DNA of 64,000 bases from Hyphomicrobiales bacterium (GTDB taxonomy: Bacteria; Pseudomonadota; Alphaproteobacteria; Rhizobiales; Xanthobacteraceae), in contig PLBP01000005.1 of NCBI GenBank assembly GCA_003135415.1, forward strand, positions 29,313 through 93,312, given 5' to 3'. Shown piece after piece: positions 1 through 10,531 of this stretch. Position numbers and translations under genes: made by a program. The notes below the pieces were generated by a model that was not told the origin of the DNA, ran no database searches, and saw nothing but the letters and a program-made list of their open reading frames with translations. How positions within the stretch are numbered: position 1 is the stretch's first letter; each line of letters begins with the position of its first letter.

Positions 1-94
1 GTGCGCGCCTTCGGTGGGCGTACGGCGCGGCCTTGTGTTTCGTGGATTTAAAGCGCCCGGTATGCCGAAATGGGCGTAGCCGAGGTGTTGGTCT

Positions 95-250
95 ATGGCG
101 GAAAAGATCATTCAAGCACCTAATTGCCGAAAATGCGCGGCTGAGATGGCCGAAAAGTCCAGCCTGCAGATACCCGGCACCACGGTCCATCGCGTGACTT
201 TCGCTTGCGACAACTGCGGCATTGAAGCAATTATGACGACCAGACTATAG
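95..250 (+). CDS. small zinc-ribbon-like protein (51 aa, two CxxC motifs)
   Basis: Not in the ORF track (short). Own translation: MAEKIIQAPNCRKCAAEMAEKSSLQIPGTTVHRVTFACDNCGIEAIMTTRL*; paired CRKC and CDNC motifs. Confidence 0.5.
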   Translation: MAEKIIQAPNCRKCAAEMAEKSSLQIPGTTVHRVTFACDNCGIEAIMTTRL

Positions 251-306
251 CGGCCGGGATTCTTCCAGTAGCATTATCGCCCTAACACCCGCGAAAAGGC
301 ACGCGC

Positions 307-1743
307 GTGAGGATACTCGCAAACTCCATGATATCGCGCGGCGCCCTCCTTCACTTTCATCGCCATCTTTTCCTCGCGGCAGCCCTCGCGGCGATCCTCA
401 ATTTCATCGCCTTCTATCCGGGCATCCTGCACCACGACGCCTGGGCCTATTTCGCCGCCGCACGCAGCGGCGACTTTACCAACTGGCAGCCGCCGCTCCT
501 CGGCAAGATGTGGATTCCGCTGCAGGCGATCTGGAACGGGCCGCAGCCGATGCTCGTCTTGTTCATGGCCGGCTATTGGTCCGGCTTCGTTTTGATCGCC
601 CGCGCTTATGAAGCGGAAGGCGGCAAGCTCGCCGCCTGCACCTTCGCCGCCGGGCTTTTCCCGCTCGCGCTCAACTTCAACGGCCAGTTGGTGAAAGACG
701 TGAGCATGGCGGTGTGCCTGTTGCTCGCGGCCGGCTGTGCTGCGGCGCTTGTGCGCGGCGCGATCAAGTGGCGCGCGGCGACCGTCGGCGCGATGTGGCT
801 GTTCCTCATCATGGGCGCGTTCATGCGCGCGAACGCGCTGTTCGCGCTGCCGCCGCTTCTCGATCTTGCTGGCATCGCCACGAGCCCCTATTGGGCGAAA
901 ACCGGGTGGATCAAACGGGCGATCGCCGTGTGCCTGATCTCGCTCGCCTTCGCGCCCGGACACATTCTCGCCGACCGCAATATTTTTCGCGTGCGCGACC
1001 TTTTTCCGATGTCGCAACTGCAAATCTTCGACATTGGCGGCATCACCTATTTCTCCGGCATCGACCGTTTCCAGGGGTTTTTCGGGCCCGACTTCGCGGC
1101 GAAGAACCGCACCTGCTACAAGCCGAAAGCATGGGATGTTTACGGTTGGGGCGGCTGCGAGGAAGTCTACGAGAACTTGCAGCCGCAATTCGGCTGGCCG
1201 CTCACGAAGATGTGGCTCGCGGCGCTTGCGGCCGATCCGACCACCTACCTTGAGCATCGTGTCGCCCACATCAATCGCTTTCTCGAGTTCCTCTGCCACG
1301 ACTGCAAGGAGATGATCTACACCGGCGCGCAGTCCTCGAATCAGAACGAGTTCACCTTCGAGCCGACAGTCATCTATCGAGCGATCGACTGGACATCGGA
1401 GGCAATCAACGATTCTCCATTCGGCCGGCCCTATGTGTGGCTTTTGATTTGCCTTGCCTGGTCGCTCGTGGCATTCGCGATTCCCGATCCGGTGACGCGG
1501 CGCATCACGCTGACGATGACGGCATCCGGCGCGCTCTATGCGCTCGCCTTCGCGGTCGTCGGGATAGCGAGCGATTATCGCTACATCTATTGGACGATGC
1601 TGTGCGCGCTAATCGCGACGCCCGCGGTCGTCGCGCGCGTCATCATGCGGCGCGACGCGCCGGCGCGGCTCCGCTTCGGACCGCTCGCAGGAATTTTTAT
1701 TCTGATTGTGCTCCGCGAGATCGCGGTTCGCGCGATACCTTGA
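307..1743 (+). CDS. polytopic integral membrane protein, GT-C/DUF6020-like
   Basis: 478-aa ORF with many hydrophobic segments and an HHDAWAYF-type acidic loop; overlapping ORFs are shadow frames. Confidence 0.6.
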   Translation: MRILANSMISRGALLHFHRHLFLAAALAAILNFIAFYPGILHHDAWAYFAAARSGDFTNWQPPLLGKMWIPLQAIWNGPQPMLVLFMAGYWSGFVLIARAYEAEGGKLAACTFAAGLFPLALNFNGQLVKDVSMAVCLLLAAGCAAALVRGAIKWRAATVGAMWLFLIMGAFMRANALFALPPLLDLAGIATSPYWAKTGWIKRAIAVCLISLAFAPGHILADRNIFRVRDLFPMSQLQIFDIGGITYFSGIDRFQGFFGPDFAAKNRTCYKPKAWDVYGWGGCEEVYENLQPQFGWPLTKMWLAALAADPTTYLEHRVAHINRFLEFLCHDCKEMIYTGAQSSNQNEFTFEPTVIYRAIDWTSEAINDSPFGRPYVWLLICLAWSLVAFAIPDPVTRRITLTMTASGALYALAFAVVGIASDYRYIYWTMLCALIATPAVVARVIMRRDAPARLRFGPLAGIFILIVLREIAVRAIP

Positions 1744-1759
1744 TAAGTATCTGTACGGG

Positions 1760-2209
1760 CTACGCTTTCTTCTGCCAGCGGCCGTCCTTGTCCTGCTGCC
1801 AATAGATCACCTCGAAGCCTTCGCCCTGCGTCTCTTTCCACAGGTCGCGCGCGGTATCGACCGCGTCGGGATCGTTGCCGTCGAACAAAATGATCGCGCG
1901 CTGGTAGGCCGAAAGATCCGCGGCGGTGGCGCCGTCGATCAAAAAACGCACCTCGGAGCGATTCGGATTTTCCGGCTTCGTGGTCAACATCACGGGATGC
2001 TCGGCGGCCTCCTCGTCGCGATCGGTGCCGTGGGCAAGGAAGCTGTCGTCGCGATAGGTCCACAGCAGCGAGTCGAGCGCGTCGACGCGCTCGCCGGAGG
2101 CCGTCTGCACCACGCAGCGCCAGCCGCGCTCGAGACATTTTTCAATCAAAAGCGGCAGCGCGCGTTCGAGCGGTTGCGACTGCAAATGATAAAAATGGAT
2201 CTCGGTCAT
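1760..2209 (-). CDS. holC: DNA polymerase III subunit chi
   Basis: MTEIHFYHLQSQPLERALPLLIEKCLERGWRCVV..., HolC-like start and domain; close to pepA as is common in alphaproteobacteria. Confidence 0.85.
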   Translation of the reverse strand: MTEIHFYHLQSQPLERALPLLIEKCLERGWRCVVQTASGERVDALDSLLWTYRDDSFLAHGTDRDEEAAEHPVMLTTKPENPNRSEVRFLIDGATAADLSAYQRAIILFDGNDPDAVDTARDLWKETQGEGFEVIYWQQDKDGRWQKKA

Positions 2210-2217
2210 TTTAGTTA

Positions 2218-2904
2218 TTACTCTATCAATTGCTGAATGCGCTTAGGAACGCTAACGCTCGTAAGCGCTTTCATTGCTTCTTTGCTGAGCCGTCTCAATT
2301 CAAATCTAACCCGTTTTTTCTCGATCGCGGTACGAATGCTATCTTGAATTTTTGATAGTCGGCTTTGACCTGTTTTGAATTCAACAAAAGTTATGTCGGT
2401 AACTGCGCCTTGAAAATAACCGTCAAAAACAACGAAGTCGACTGGATCGAAAACAGGACGAACATCGTATGGATGATGCCCAAACCCTGGAAACATCGGA
2501 GCAATTTTTTCTAACGTTTTGCCTAATTGGCCAACGCGCGCTCTAGCAATGGCATCTTTTCGAATCTGGCGTACCGTTTTTAGTAACTGCCGCTCAACTG
2601 CAGTAGAGACTTTGTCTTTCCATCTATCGTCCAGAGTCCCCAACTCGTTATCATGTTCAAGCTGGGTATCCTCGATATCCTCTTCAAGTTGCTCCAATTT
2701 CTCTTTCAATCGATCTCGTTCACTTTTCATTCGAGTTAAAAGGTCCTTTGGGGGCTCCTTTCCATAAGTCAATTTGACTTCCGAAAGGCGAAACGGCTCC
2801 TGACAATGAGGGCACCGACCGAAAAGACGAGTTTCCTCTTTATAAAAATTAAGAAGTGATCCGATGTTGCCATTTATTTCAATTCTCGCCATTTGCTCCC
2901 CCAT
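2218..2904 (-). CDS. Holliday-junction-resolvase-related endonuclease (PD-(D/E)XK-like) with N-terminal CPHC motif and coiled coil
   Basis: 228 aa; FGRCPHC, charged coiled coil, then VDFVVFDG...DITFVEFKTGQSRLSKIQDSI (D...ExK pattern). Alternative start MARIEINGN at 2892. Confidence 0.65.
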   Translation of the reverse strand: MGEQMARIEINGNIGSLLNFYKEETRLFGRCPHCQEPFRLSEVKLTYGKEPPKDLLTRMKSERDRLKEKLEQLEEDIEDTQLEHDNELGTLDDRWKDKVSTAVERQLLKTVRQIRKDAIARARVGQLGKTLEKIAPMFPGFGHHPYDVRPVFDPVDFVVFDGYFQGAVTDITFVEFKTGQSRLSKIQDSIRTAIEKKRVRFELRRLSKEAMKALTSVSVPKRIQQLIE

Positions 2905-2925
2905 ATTCTGTCCTGAAAAGAATGA

Positions 2926-4425
2926 TTAGTTCTCGTAGCGATCGCGCACGAGCCGGTCGAGGAGCCGCACGCCCCAGCCCGGCCCCCAGCTTGTGTTGAT
3001 GTCGGAGGCCGACGCGCCCATGCCGGTGCCGGCAATATCTAGATGCGCCCACGGCGTCTTGTCGACGAAGCGCTGCAGAAATTGCGCGGCGGTGATCGAG
3101 CCGGCGTGGCGGCCGCCGGTGTTTTTCATGTCGGCGAATTTGGAATCGATCATCTTGTCGTATTCGGGACCGAGCGGCAGCTGCCACACGCGCTCGCCGG
3201 TCTCGATGCCTGCTTCGATCAGGTGCTTGGCGAGCTTGTCGTCGTTCGAAAACAGGCCGCTATATTCCTGGCCAAGCGCAATCAGGATCGCGCCGGTCAG
3301 CGTCGCGAGATCGATCATGAATTTCGGCTTGAAGCGCTCCTTGGTGTACCAAAGCGCATCGGCAAGCACCAAGCGGCCTTCGGCGTCGGTGTTGATGATC
3401 TCGATGGTCTGGCCCGACATCGACTTCACGATGTCGCCGGGCCGTTGTGCTGCGCCATCGGGCATGTTCTCGACCAGGCCGATGACGCCGACAACGTTGG
3501 CGCGCGCCTTGCGCGCGGCCAGCGCGTGCATCAAGCCGACGACGCAGGCGGCGCCCGCCATGTCGCCTTTCATGTCTTCCATGCCGCCTGCGGGCTTGAT
3601 CGAAATACCGCCGGTGTCGAAGCACACGCCCTTGCCGACGATCGCGACGGGCTTGTCGCCTCGCTTGCCGCCGTCCCAACGCATGACGACGAGCCGCGGC
3701 TCGTGGACGGAGCCCTGGCCGACGCCGAGCAGAGCGCCCATGCCGAGTTTTTTCATTCGGCTCACGTCGAGAATGTCCACCGCGACGCCAAGCTTCTTCA
3801 GGGTGCTCGCGCGGCGCGCAAACTCGACCGGAAAGAGCACGTTCGGCGGCTCGTTGACGAGGTCGCGCGCGATCTCCACGCCACGGGCGAGCGCCTCGCG
3901 CGCGTTCCATTTCTTGCGCGCCGCCGCCGGTTCGGCGAATGCAATGGTGACATTCGCCGGCGCCGGTTCGCTCTTGTCCTCGCTATCTTTCTTTTTTGTT
4001 TTGTAGCGATCGAAGCGATAGGCACGGAGCCGCATACCGAAGGCGAAATCAGCGGCCGCTTCCGCGCTCGCCGCGCCTTCTGGAAATTCGAACAACACAG
4101 TGACGTTTTTGGCGGCGGCGATCTTGCCCATGATCCCGCCGCCCAACTTCGCCCAGTCTCCGTGCCCGATCTCCTTCAACTCGCCGAGACCGAGCACGAT
4201 CAGCCGGTCGGCTTTGAGGCCGGCAGGAGCGACCAGATCGAGAGCTTTGCCCTTCCCGCCCTTGAACCCCTCGGTGCGCGCGGCGCGGGAAACGAGGTCC
4301 TTGGCGGGCTCGAGAACCCTTCGCGTGAGTCGGCCGGAGTGCAAATTTTCGTCCGCGAGGATCACAAACGTCCCGTCGGAGAGCGGTTTCGGCTCGGAAA
4401 AGGAGATTTTGGGAGTTCCAGACAT
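2926..4425 (-). CDS. pepA: leucyl aminopeptidase
   Basis: [13 protein letters not shown] start; [31 protein letters not shown] and [14 protein letters not shown] signatures of M17 aminopeptidase. Confidence 0.95.
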   Translation of the reverse strand: MSGTPKISFSEPKPLSDGTFVILADENLHSGRLTRRVLEPAKDLVSRAARTEGFKGGKGKALDLVAPAGLKADRLIVLGLGELKEIGHGDWAKLGGGIMGKIAAAKNVTVLFEFPEGAASAEAAADFAFGMRLRAYRFDRYKTKKKDSEDKSEPAPANVTIAFAEPAAARKKWNAREALARGVEIARDLVNEPPNVLFPVEFARRASTLKKLGVAVDILDVSRMKKLGMGALLGVGQGSVHEPRLVVMRWDGGKRGDKPVAIVGKGVCFDTGGISIKPAGGMEDMKGDMAGAACVVGLMHALAARKARANVVGVIGLVENMPDGAAQRPGDIVKSMSGQTIEIINTDAEGRLVLADALWYTKERFKPKFMIDLATLTGAILIALGQEYSGLFSNDDKLAKHLIEAGIETGERVWQLPLGPEYDKMIDSKFADMKNTGGRHAGSITAAQFLQRFVDKTPWAHLDIAGTGMGASASDINTSWGPGWGVRLLDRLVRDRYEN

Positions 4426-4582
4426 GATTTTCCCTGTCGATTCAAGGCGTCGCAAAGACTGTTAACCGATCGGGCCAAAAGGAGCGAGACGCACCCTAAA
4501 GCCGTAATATCGCCAAATCTTCCAAGTCTTTAGATGGTGGGGACGTGGGTTAGCTGCTCGCTTAACGCGAAGTGGCGCGGGG

Positions 4583-5797
4583 ATGCAATCGATGGGGCGG
4601 CTCGACCGATACATCGTGATGACGGCGGGCGGGGCGTTCCTCGCCGCGCTTTCGACTCTCACCGGCATGGTCTGGCTCACCCAGATCCTGCGCCGCTTCG
4701 ATCTCGTGACGAGCCAAGGCCAAACTATTTTGATGTTCTTCACGGTGACGGGGTTGGCACTTCCTACGCTCATTCAGCTCACCGCGCCGATGGCGCTCTT
4801 CCTCGCTATTACCTACACGCTCAACAAGCTCAATGGCGACTCCGAATTGATCGTGATGGGCGCCGCGGGATTCAGCCAGTGGCAGCTTTTCCGGCCGCTC
4901 TTTTTGTTCGCGCTCGTGGTGACCTCGGCTACCGCCTTCCTCAGCATCGAGGGCGGCCCGCTCAGCGTCCGGATGCTGCGCGAACAGCTCGCGGTGGTGA
5001 ACGCCGACATCATCAGCAATGTCGCACAGCCCGGCCGGTTCGCCGCGCTCGACCGCGGGCTGACGTTCCACATCCGCGAACGCGCACCGGGCGGCGCACT
5101 GCGCGGCATCTTCGTGCACGATTCGCGCGACCCCAAGGGGGTCACGACCTACATCGCCGATCGCGGCCAGATCGTTTCCTCGGACGCCGGAATCTTTCTC
5201 GTCCTCGAGGACGGTACCATGCATCGCTCGGCGGAGAGATCGGACAGCGCCTCGATGGTCGAATTCAAGAACTATGCGTTCGACATGTCGCAGCTCAACG
5301 CCGGCGAGAAATCGGCCCAAGCGAGCGCCGCCGACATGCCGTTCTACGACTTGCTGTGGCCGTCGAAGGACGACCCCAATCCCAAGGTCGAGGACAGCCG
5401 CAATTCCAAGATCGAGAACAGCAGCAATCTCAAGGCCGAAGAGAGCCGCATCCGAGTCGAGCTGCACAAGCGGCTTTCGTCTGCGCTCTATCCCATCGCC
5501 GCCTTCATCATCCCGTTCGCGTTTATCGGCTCGCCGCAAACCACGCGGCAAAGCCGCAACGCCGCGATCTCGGGTGCGGCCCTCATCTTCATGGCGATCG
5601 AGATCGCGGGCTTCGGTACGTGGGGATTCGTCCAGCGCAACGAATACGCTTGGTTCCTGCCCTATCTCATGCCGCTGGCCGCGATCGTGCCAGGACTCAT
5701 GGTCGTCGCCGGGTTCATCGAACTGCGAATGCCCACCTTCGTGCAACAGCTGACGAGCGCGCTGATGGCACGGATCGCGCGTCTGCAATCGGCGTAA
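4583..5797 (+). CDS. lptF: LPS export ABC transporter permease LptF
   Basis: YjgP/YjgQ-type permease, MGRLDRYIVMTAGGAFLAALSTLTGMVWLTQ..., followed by lptG and lptD. Confidence 0.9.
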   Translation: MQSMGRLDRYIVMTAGGAFLAALSTLTGMVWLTQILRRFDLVTSQGQTILMFFTVTGLALPTLIQLTAPMALFLAITYTLNKLNGDSELIVMGAAGFSQWQLFRPLFLFALVVTSATAFLSIEGGPLSVRMLREQLAVVNADIISNVAQPGRFAALDRGLTFHIRERAPGGALRGIFVHDSRDPKGVTTYIADRGQIVSSDAGIFLVLEDGTMHRSAERSDSASMVEFKNYAFDMSQLNAGEKSAQASAADMPFYDLLWPSKDDPNPKVEDSRNSKIENSSNLKAEESRIRVELHKRLSSALYPIAAFIIPFAFIGSPQTTRQSRNAAISGAALIFMAIEIAGFGTWGFVQRNEYAWFLPYLMPLAAIVPGLMVVAGFIELRMPTFVQQLTSALMARIARLQSA

Positions 5798-5804
5798 GGA
5801 ATTT

Positions 5805-6902
5805 GTGATGGTCGCGTTTGGTAGGCTCGGGCGTTATTTCGGCCGCCGTTTTATCGGCGCGGTGATGCTTGTGTTCATCAACTGCGCGCTGTTGATCGGC
5901 ATCGTCGATTTCTTCGAGTTCAGCCGGCGGCTCGGCGAACGCGGAGACATCTCGGTCGCCGATATCGGCTATCTCGTCCTTTTGCGTTTGCCCGCTTACA
6001 GCGAACAGATGTTTCCTTTCGCCGTCTTGCTCGGGGCCATGGCGAGCTTTCTCACGCTCTCACGCCGGCTCGAACTCGTGATCGCGCGCACGGTGGGGGC
6101 TTCGGTCTGGCAATTCACGCTTTCCACGCTCGCGCTCGCGGTCCTGCTCGGCGCCTTCCTGACCGCCGTTTACAATCCTATTTCCGCCGCCCTGAAAGAG
6201 CGCGCGAACAAGATCGAAGCGTCGCTGTTCAATGCGAATCGTAGTCTCTTTCAGCAGAGCACCGACGGAATCTGGGTGCGGCAGCAGAGCGTCGACGGCC
6301 AAGCGATCCTGCAAGCACAGGCGAGCTCGGACAAGGGCCGCACACTCACGGGTATTCGTATTTTCTCGTTCGACCGGCACGACAAGTTCGTCGAACGCAT
6401 CGAGGCGCAGTCGGCCGCGCTCGAGAGTGGCGTTTGGCGGTTGAACAAAGCGCGTGTCTTCCCCGCCGGCGTCGAGCCGCAGGATTACGATTCCTATCTT
6501 GTCAGCACGAATCTGACGCCCGAGCAGGTGCAAGGCAGCCTCGCCAGTCCCGACTCCCTTTCGTTCTGGGATCTGCCTGCCGCGATCAGCGCATCCGAGC
6601 GCGCCGGCATCAAAGCCGAGCGTTACAAGCTGCAATACCAGACCTTGCTCGCCCGGCCGCTATTGTTCGCGACGATGGTGCTGATCGCCGCTTCCGTGAG
6701 CCTCAGGATCTTCCGGCTCGGCGGCGTGGGAAAAATGATTCTGAGCGGCGTGCTCGCGGGCTTTCTCTTGTACGTGGCACAAAAGCTCACGGGCGAGCTC
6801 GGCGAAAACGGTATTTTGAATCCCGTGGTGGCCGGGTGGCTGCCTGTCGTTATCGGCGGATCGATGGGCTGCTGGATATTGTTGCAGCAAGAGGACGGTT
6901 GA
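5805..6902 (+). CDS. lptG: LPS export ABC transporter permease LptG
   Basis: Second YjgP/YjgQ permease in tandem with lptF; stop overlaps the lptD start. Confidence 0.9.
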   Translation: MMVAFGRLGRYFGRRFIGAVMLVFINCALLIGIVDFFEFSRRLGERGDISVADIGYLVLLRLPAYSEQMFPFAVLLGAMASFLTLSRRLELVIARTVGASVWQFTLSTLALAVLLGAFLTAVYNPISAALKERANKIEASLFNANRSLFQQSTDGIWVRQQSVDGQAILQAQASSDKGRTLTGIRIFSFDRHDKFVERIEAQSAALESGVWRLNKARVFPAGVEPQDYDSYLVSTNLTPEQVQGSLASPDSLSFWDLPAAISASERAGIKAERYKLQYQTLLARPLLFATMVLIAASVSLRIFRLGGVGKMILSGVLAGFLLYVAQKLTGELGENGILNPVVAGWLPVVIGGSMGCWILLQQEDG

Positions 6903-9457
6903 TGGTTCGGCGTAGTTCCGTCCTATTCCGGTGGCGAGCGTTCGCGCGCAGTCTCGCGCGCGCGTTTTTGCTTGCGCCGCTCGTGCTATTCGCGACTCCC
7001 GCGAACGCGCAATCGGATCAGACCCAACCTCAGCCTCAGGTCCAGACTGCGACCCCGCCACAGGCGCAACCCCAGCCTCAGCCGGCCAAGAAAAAACCGA
7101 CCCTCCTGCAAGGGATGCGAGAGAAGAAATCGGATCCCAACGCGACCATGCTCGTGAACGCGGACGAACTCGTTCACAATTATCACGACAATATCGTTTC
7201 CGCCGTCGGCCACGTGCAGATCTATTACGATGGCGCGGTGCTGGAAGCTGACCGCGTGACCTACGACCGCAACACCAATCGAGTGCATGCGCAGGGCAAA
7301 GTCCGCTACAAGACGAAAGACGGCAAGATCCTGTACGGCGAAGTGCTCGAGATGGACAGGAATTTCCAAATGGGCTTCGCCGACTCGCTTCTGTTAGAGA
7401 CGCCGGAAAAGACGCACTTCGCCGCGGCGCGTGTCGACCGCACTGAGGGCAACATCTCCGTGTTCCGAAGCGGCGTCTACACCGCGTGCCAAGCCTGCGA
7501 GGACGACCCGAGTAAGCCGCCGCTATGGCGGGTAAAGGCGCAGCGCATCATTCACAACGAAAACGAGCAGATCATCTATTACGAAAACGCGATTTTCGAG
7601 CTACTCGGCCAGCCGGTCCTCAGCGTACCCCTCTTTTCGACTCCCGATCCAAGCGTGAAACGGCGATCGGGATACCTGGTGCCGCACTTCTTCTCGACAA
7701 GCAACCTGGGGGTCGGCGTGGAATTTCCCTATTTCTGGGACATCGCGCCGGACAAGGACCTGACCTTCGCCGCCGTTCCGCTTACCCGTCAGGGCGGACT
7801 TCTGAAGGCCGAGTATCGGCAGCGGCTGGAGACCGGCGCATTCACGATTAACGCCTCGGGCATCATTCAGCAGGACCCGGGCGCCTTCTTTAACGGCATT
7901 GGCGTGAGTCCGGGAGACATAAAGGCTCGCGGCGCGATCGAAACCGCGGGCCAATTCAACATCAACAAGCAATGGGTATGGGGCTGGGACGCAGCACTCG
8001 TCAGCGATCGCGCCTATCTCAATGACTACAACACGCTCACGCTGAATCGCCAGAACGAAAAAGCTTCGCAGCTTTTCCTCGTTGGCCAAGGCGACCGCAG
8101 CTATTTCGACATGCGCGTTTTGAGCTTCCTCGGCATGTCACTGGTCGACCGCAATAACGAGCAGCCGATCATCCATCCGGTGGTGGATTATTCCTACATT
8201 TACGGCCAGCAGGTCTTGGGCGGCCAACTCGGATTCAACGTGAACTTCGCGAGCGTTTCGCGACAGGAAGCGCAGTTCAACGCGATCAATGCCAACGCCA
8301 TTAACAACCAGAACCTCGCTCTAGGCCCAATTGGGGCTAATTTGTGCGACAGCCGAAACATTGTCCTGGGCACCTCTCCGGCGAACTGCATCATGCGCGG
8401 CGCGCCAGGCGAATACACGCGCGCGTCCTACCAATTGGACTGGAAAAAAACGATCACCAACAGTCTCGGCCAGATATTCACTCCATTCGTGCGGCTGCGC
8501 GCCGACGCCGCCTACAGCAACATCAACAACGACAACGGGGTCACTTCGCCGTTCATCAATACCGGCGGCGAGACGCTCGTTCGCACCATGCCCGCGATCG
8601 GATTCGAAACGCGTTGGCCGTTCATGTCCGTGCACGAATGGGGCACGCAAGTTCTGGAGCCGATCGCGCAGCTGATCATCCGGCCGAACGAAACGCAGAT
8701 CGGGAAATTCCCCAACGAAGACGCCCAGAGTCTCGTCTTCAGCGACGCCAATCTGTTCTCGATCGACAAATACTCCGGCTTCGACCGCGTCGAAGGCGGC
8801 TCACGCGTCAATGCCGGTATTCAGTATTCGATGAACATCAACCGCTTCGGCACCATCAATGCGCTGTTCGGACAGTCCTACAACATCATGGGCAAGAACT
8901 CGTTCGCCATCACCGATGCGACCAATGTCGGCTTGGATTCCGGGTTAGAGAACAACGTCTCCGATTATGTCGGGCGCCTCTACTATCAGCCCACCAACAA
9001 CCTAACCTTCACGACACGCTATCTTTTCGATCACAACACTTTCTCAGTTAACCGCTTCGAAGCGGAGGCGACGGTCATCTGGGGCCGGCTCCAGCTATCG
9101 ACGATTTATGCGAGCTATCAGGCGCAGCCGGACATCGGATTCCTCATCCGCCGCGATGGCATTCTAGAGTCGCTCACATACAATTTAGCGAAGCACTGGA
9201 ACGTGACGAGCGTCATTCGCTACGATCTCGACCTCAAACACCTGGACCTTTATACGATCGGGTTAAGCTATATTGACGAATGCTTCGCACTCTCGGCCGC
9301 CTTTTCGCACGATTCCACGAACTTCCTCTTCTCGAAGCCAGACAACAGATTCATGGCGAAAATCACGCTGAAAACGTTCGGCAACCAGGATATGCCAACC
9401 GGCGTCACGACCGTCGGACCGACCGCCGGTACGAACGTGTTCACGACGCCAAACTGA
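6902..9457 (+). CDS. lptD: LPS-assembly protein LptD
   Basis: Signal peptide MVRRSSVLFRW...ANAQ, OstA-like domain (ANELVHNY...GHVQIYYDGAVLEADRVTYDRNTNRVHAQGKV), then beta-barrel. The ORF track start 6434 is an upstream extension over lptG. Confidence 0.9.
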   Translation: MVRRSSVLFRWRAFARSLARAFLLAPLVLFATPANAQSDQTQPQPQVQTATPPQAQPQPQPAKKKPTLLQGMREKKSDPNATMLVNADELVHNYHDNIVSAVGHVQIYYDGAVLEADRVTYDRNTNRVHAQGKVRYKTKDGKILYGEVLEMDRNFQMGFADSLLLETPEKTHFAAARVDRTEGNISVFRSGVYTACQACEDDPSKPPLWRVKAQRIIHNENEQIIYYENAIFELLGQPVLSVPLFSTPDPSVKRRSGYLVPHFFSTSNLGVGVEFPYFWDIAPDKDLTFAAVPLTRQGGLLKAEYRQRLETGAFTINASGIIQQDPGAFFNGIGVSPGDIKARGAIETAGQFNINKQWVWGWDAALVSDRAYLNDYNTLTLNRQNEKASQLFLVGQGDRSYFDMRVLSFLGMSLVDRNNEQPIIHPVVDYSYIYGQQVLGGQLGFNVNFASVSRQEAQFNAINANAINNQNLALGPIGANLCDSRNIVLGTSPANCIMRGAPGEYTRASYQLDWKKTITNSLGQIFTPFVRLRADAAYSNINNDNGVTSPFINTGGETLVRTMPAIGFETRWPFMSVHEWGTQVLEPIAQLIIRPNETQIGKFPNEDAQSLVFSDANLFSIDKYSGFDRVEGGSRVNAGIQYSMNINRFGTINALFGQSYNIMGKNSFAITDATNVGLDSGLENNVSDYVGRLYYQPTNNLTFTTRYLFDHNTFSVNRFEAEATVIWGRLQLSTIYASYQAQPDIGFLIRRDGILESLTYNLAKHWNVTSVIRYDLDLKHLDLYTIGLSYIDECFALSAAFSHDSTNFLFSKPDNRFMAKITLKTFGNQDMPTGVTTVGPTAGTNVFTTPN

Positions 9458-9546
9458 GCAGCGTGTCCCATTGCGGCCACATGACTTATGCATGTCAGGG
9501 TACAAGACAGGGGATCGGAAACGCGGGCCAGCCCGATCAGCGATTC

Positions 9547-10524
9547 ATGAACGACCTTAAATCGATCAAAATGCGCGCGCTTCGAACCGCCCCGTCCATT
9601 GGGCTGCTCTTCGCTTTGGCTCTTGCCGCTGCTTCTGCCGCCACTTGGGCGCACGCGGCTCAGTCCCCTCCTGCCGCCGGCGGCGGGCAGGTTGTCGCCC
9701 TCGTCAATGGCGATCCCATCACCGCGCTCGACGTCGTCCATCGCATGCGCTTGTCCGAATTGATGTCGCACAAGCCGCAGAGCCGGCCCGATGCACTCGA
9801 TGAAATGATCAACGAAAAGATCAAGCTGCAACAGACGAAAAACGCAAAAGTCGATATCACCGACGCACAGGTCGACAAGGTGGTTGGTGGAATGGCGCAG
9901 CGCATGAGCCGCAAGTCGACTGATTTTTTGTCAGCGCTCGCGCAGGCGGGCATCGACATCCCGCGATTCAAGCTCCGCCTGCGCGCCGAACTCGGCTGGC
10001 GGCAGGTGCTCGAACAACGCGCGCCAGGCATCTTTCAGGTGCGCGACGCCGACCTTGTGGCGATCCTGATGGCGCGCGGCGAGGCGGCGCAGACGAAAGC
10101 GGTGCAATATTCGTTGCAGCAAATCGTGCTCGTGGTACCGCGCAACTCTCCCGAGGCGGTGCGTACGGGACGCATGAAGGAAGCGGAAAACCTGCGCAAC
10201 CGCTTCTCCGGCTGCGAGCAGGATATGGCGCTTGCGCGCGAGATCAGGGAAGTCGTCGTCAAGGAGCCGATCGTGCGGCTGTCGACCGATCTCGGCGTGC
10301 AATACAAGCAATTGCTTGATAAGACGGCGGATGGAAAAATGACGCCGCCGGAAGTCATCGCCACTGGCATCGAGCTCGTCGCCATTTGCAGCCGCAAGGA
10401 AGTCGTCGCTGACGTTTCCTCGCGCCGCGAATTCAAAGAAGAGTTACTCACCAAGCGCCTGGCGGAGTACGAAAAATACCTGCTCGACTACTTCAGGAAG
10501 CAGTCGACCATCGAATATCGTTGA
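9547..10524 (+). CDS. SurA N-terminal domain periplasmic chaperone / peptidylprolyl isomerase-like protein
   Basis: Signal peptide then VVALVNGDPITALDVVHRMRL...; position between lptD and pdxA as for surA. Confidence 0.8.
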   Translation: MNDLKSIKMRALRTAPSIGLLFALALAAASAATWAHAAQSPPAAGGGQVVALVNGDPITALDVVHRMRLSELMSHKPQSRPDALDEMINEKIKLQQTKNAKVDITDAQVDKVVGGMAQRMSRKSTDFLSALAQAGIDIPRFKLRLRAELGWRQVLEQRAPGIFQVRDADLVAILMARGEAAQTKAVQYSLQQIVLVVPRNSPEAVRTGRMKEAENLRNRFSGCEQDMALAREIREVVVKEPIVRLSTDLGVQYKQLLDKTADGKMTPPEVIATGIELVAICSRKEVVADVSSRREFKEELLTKRLAEYEKYLLDYFRKQSTIEYR

Positions 10525-10531
10525 GCGCGCC

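Noticed and set aside
6434-6901. N-terminal extension of the lptD ORF
   Set aside because: Overlaps lptG out of frame; a signal peptide starts at 6902.
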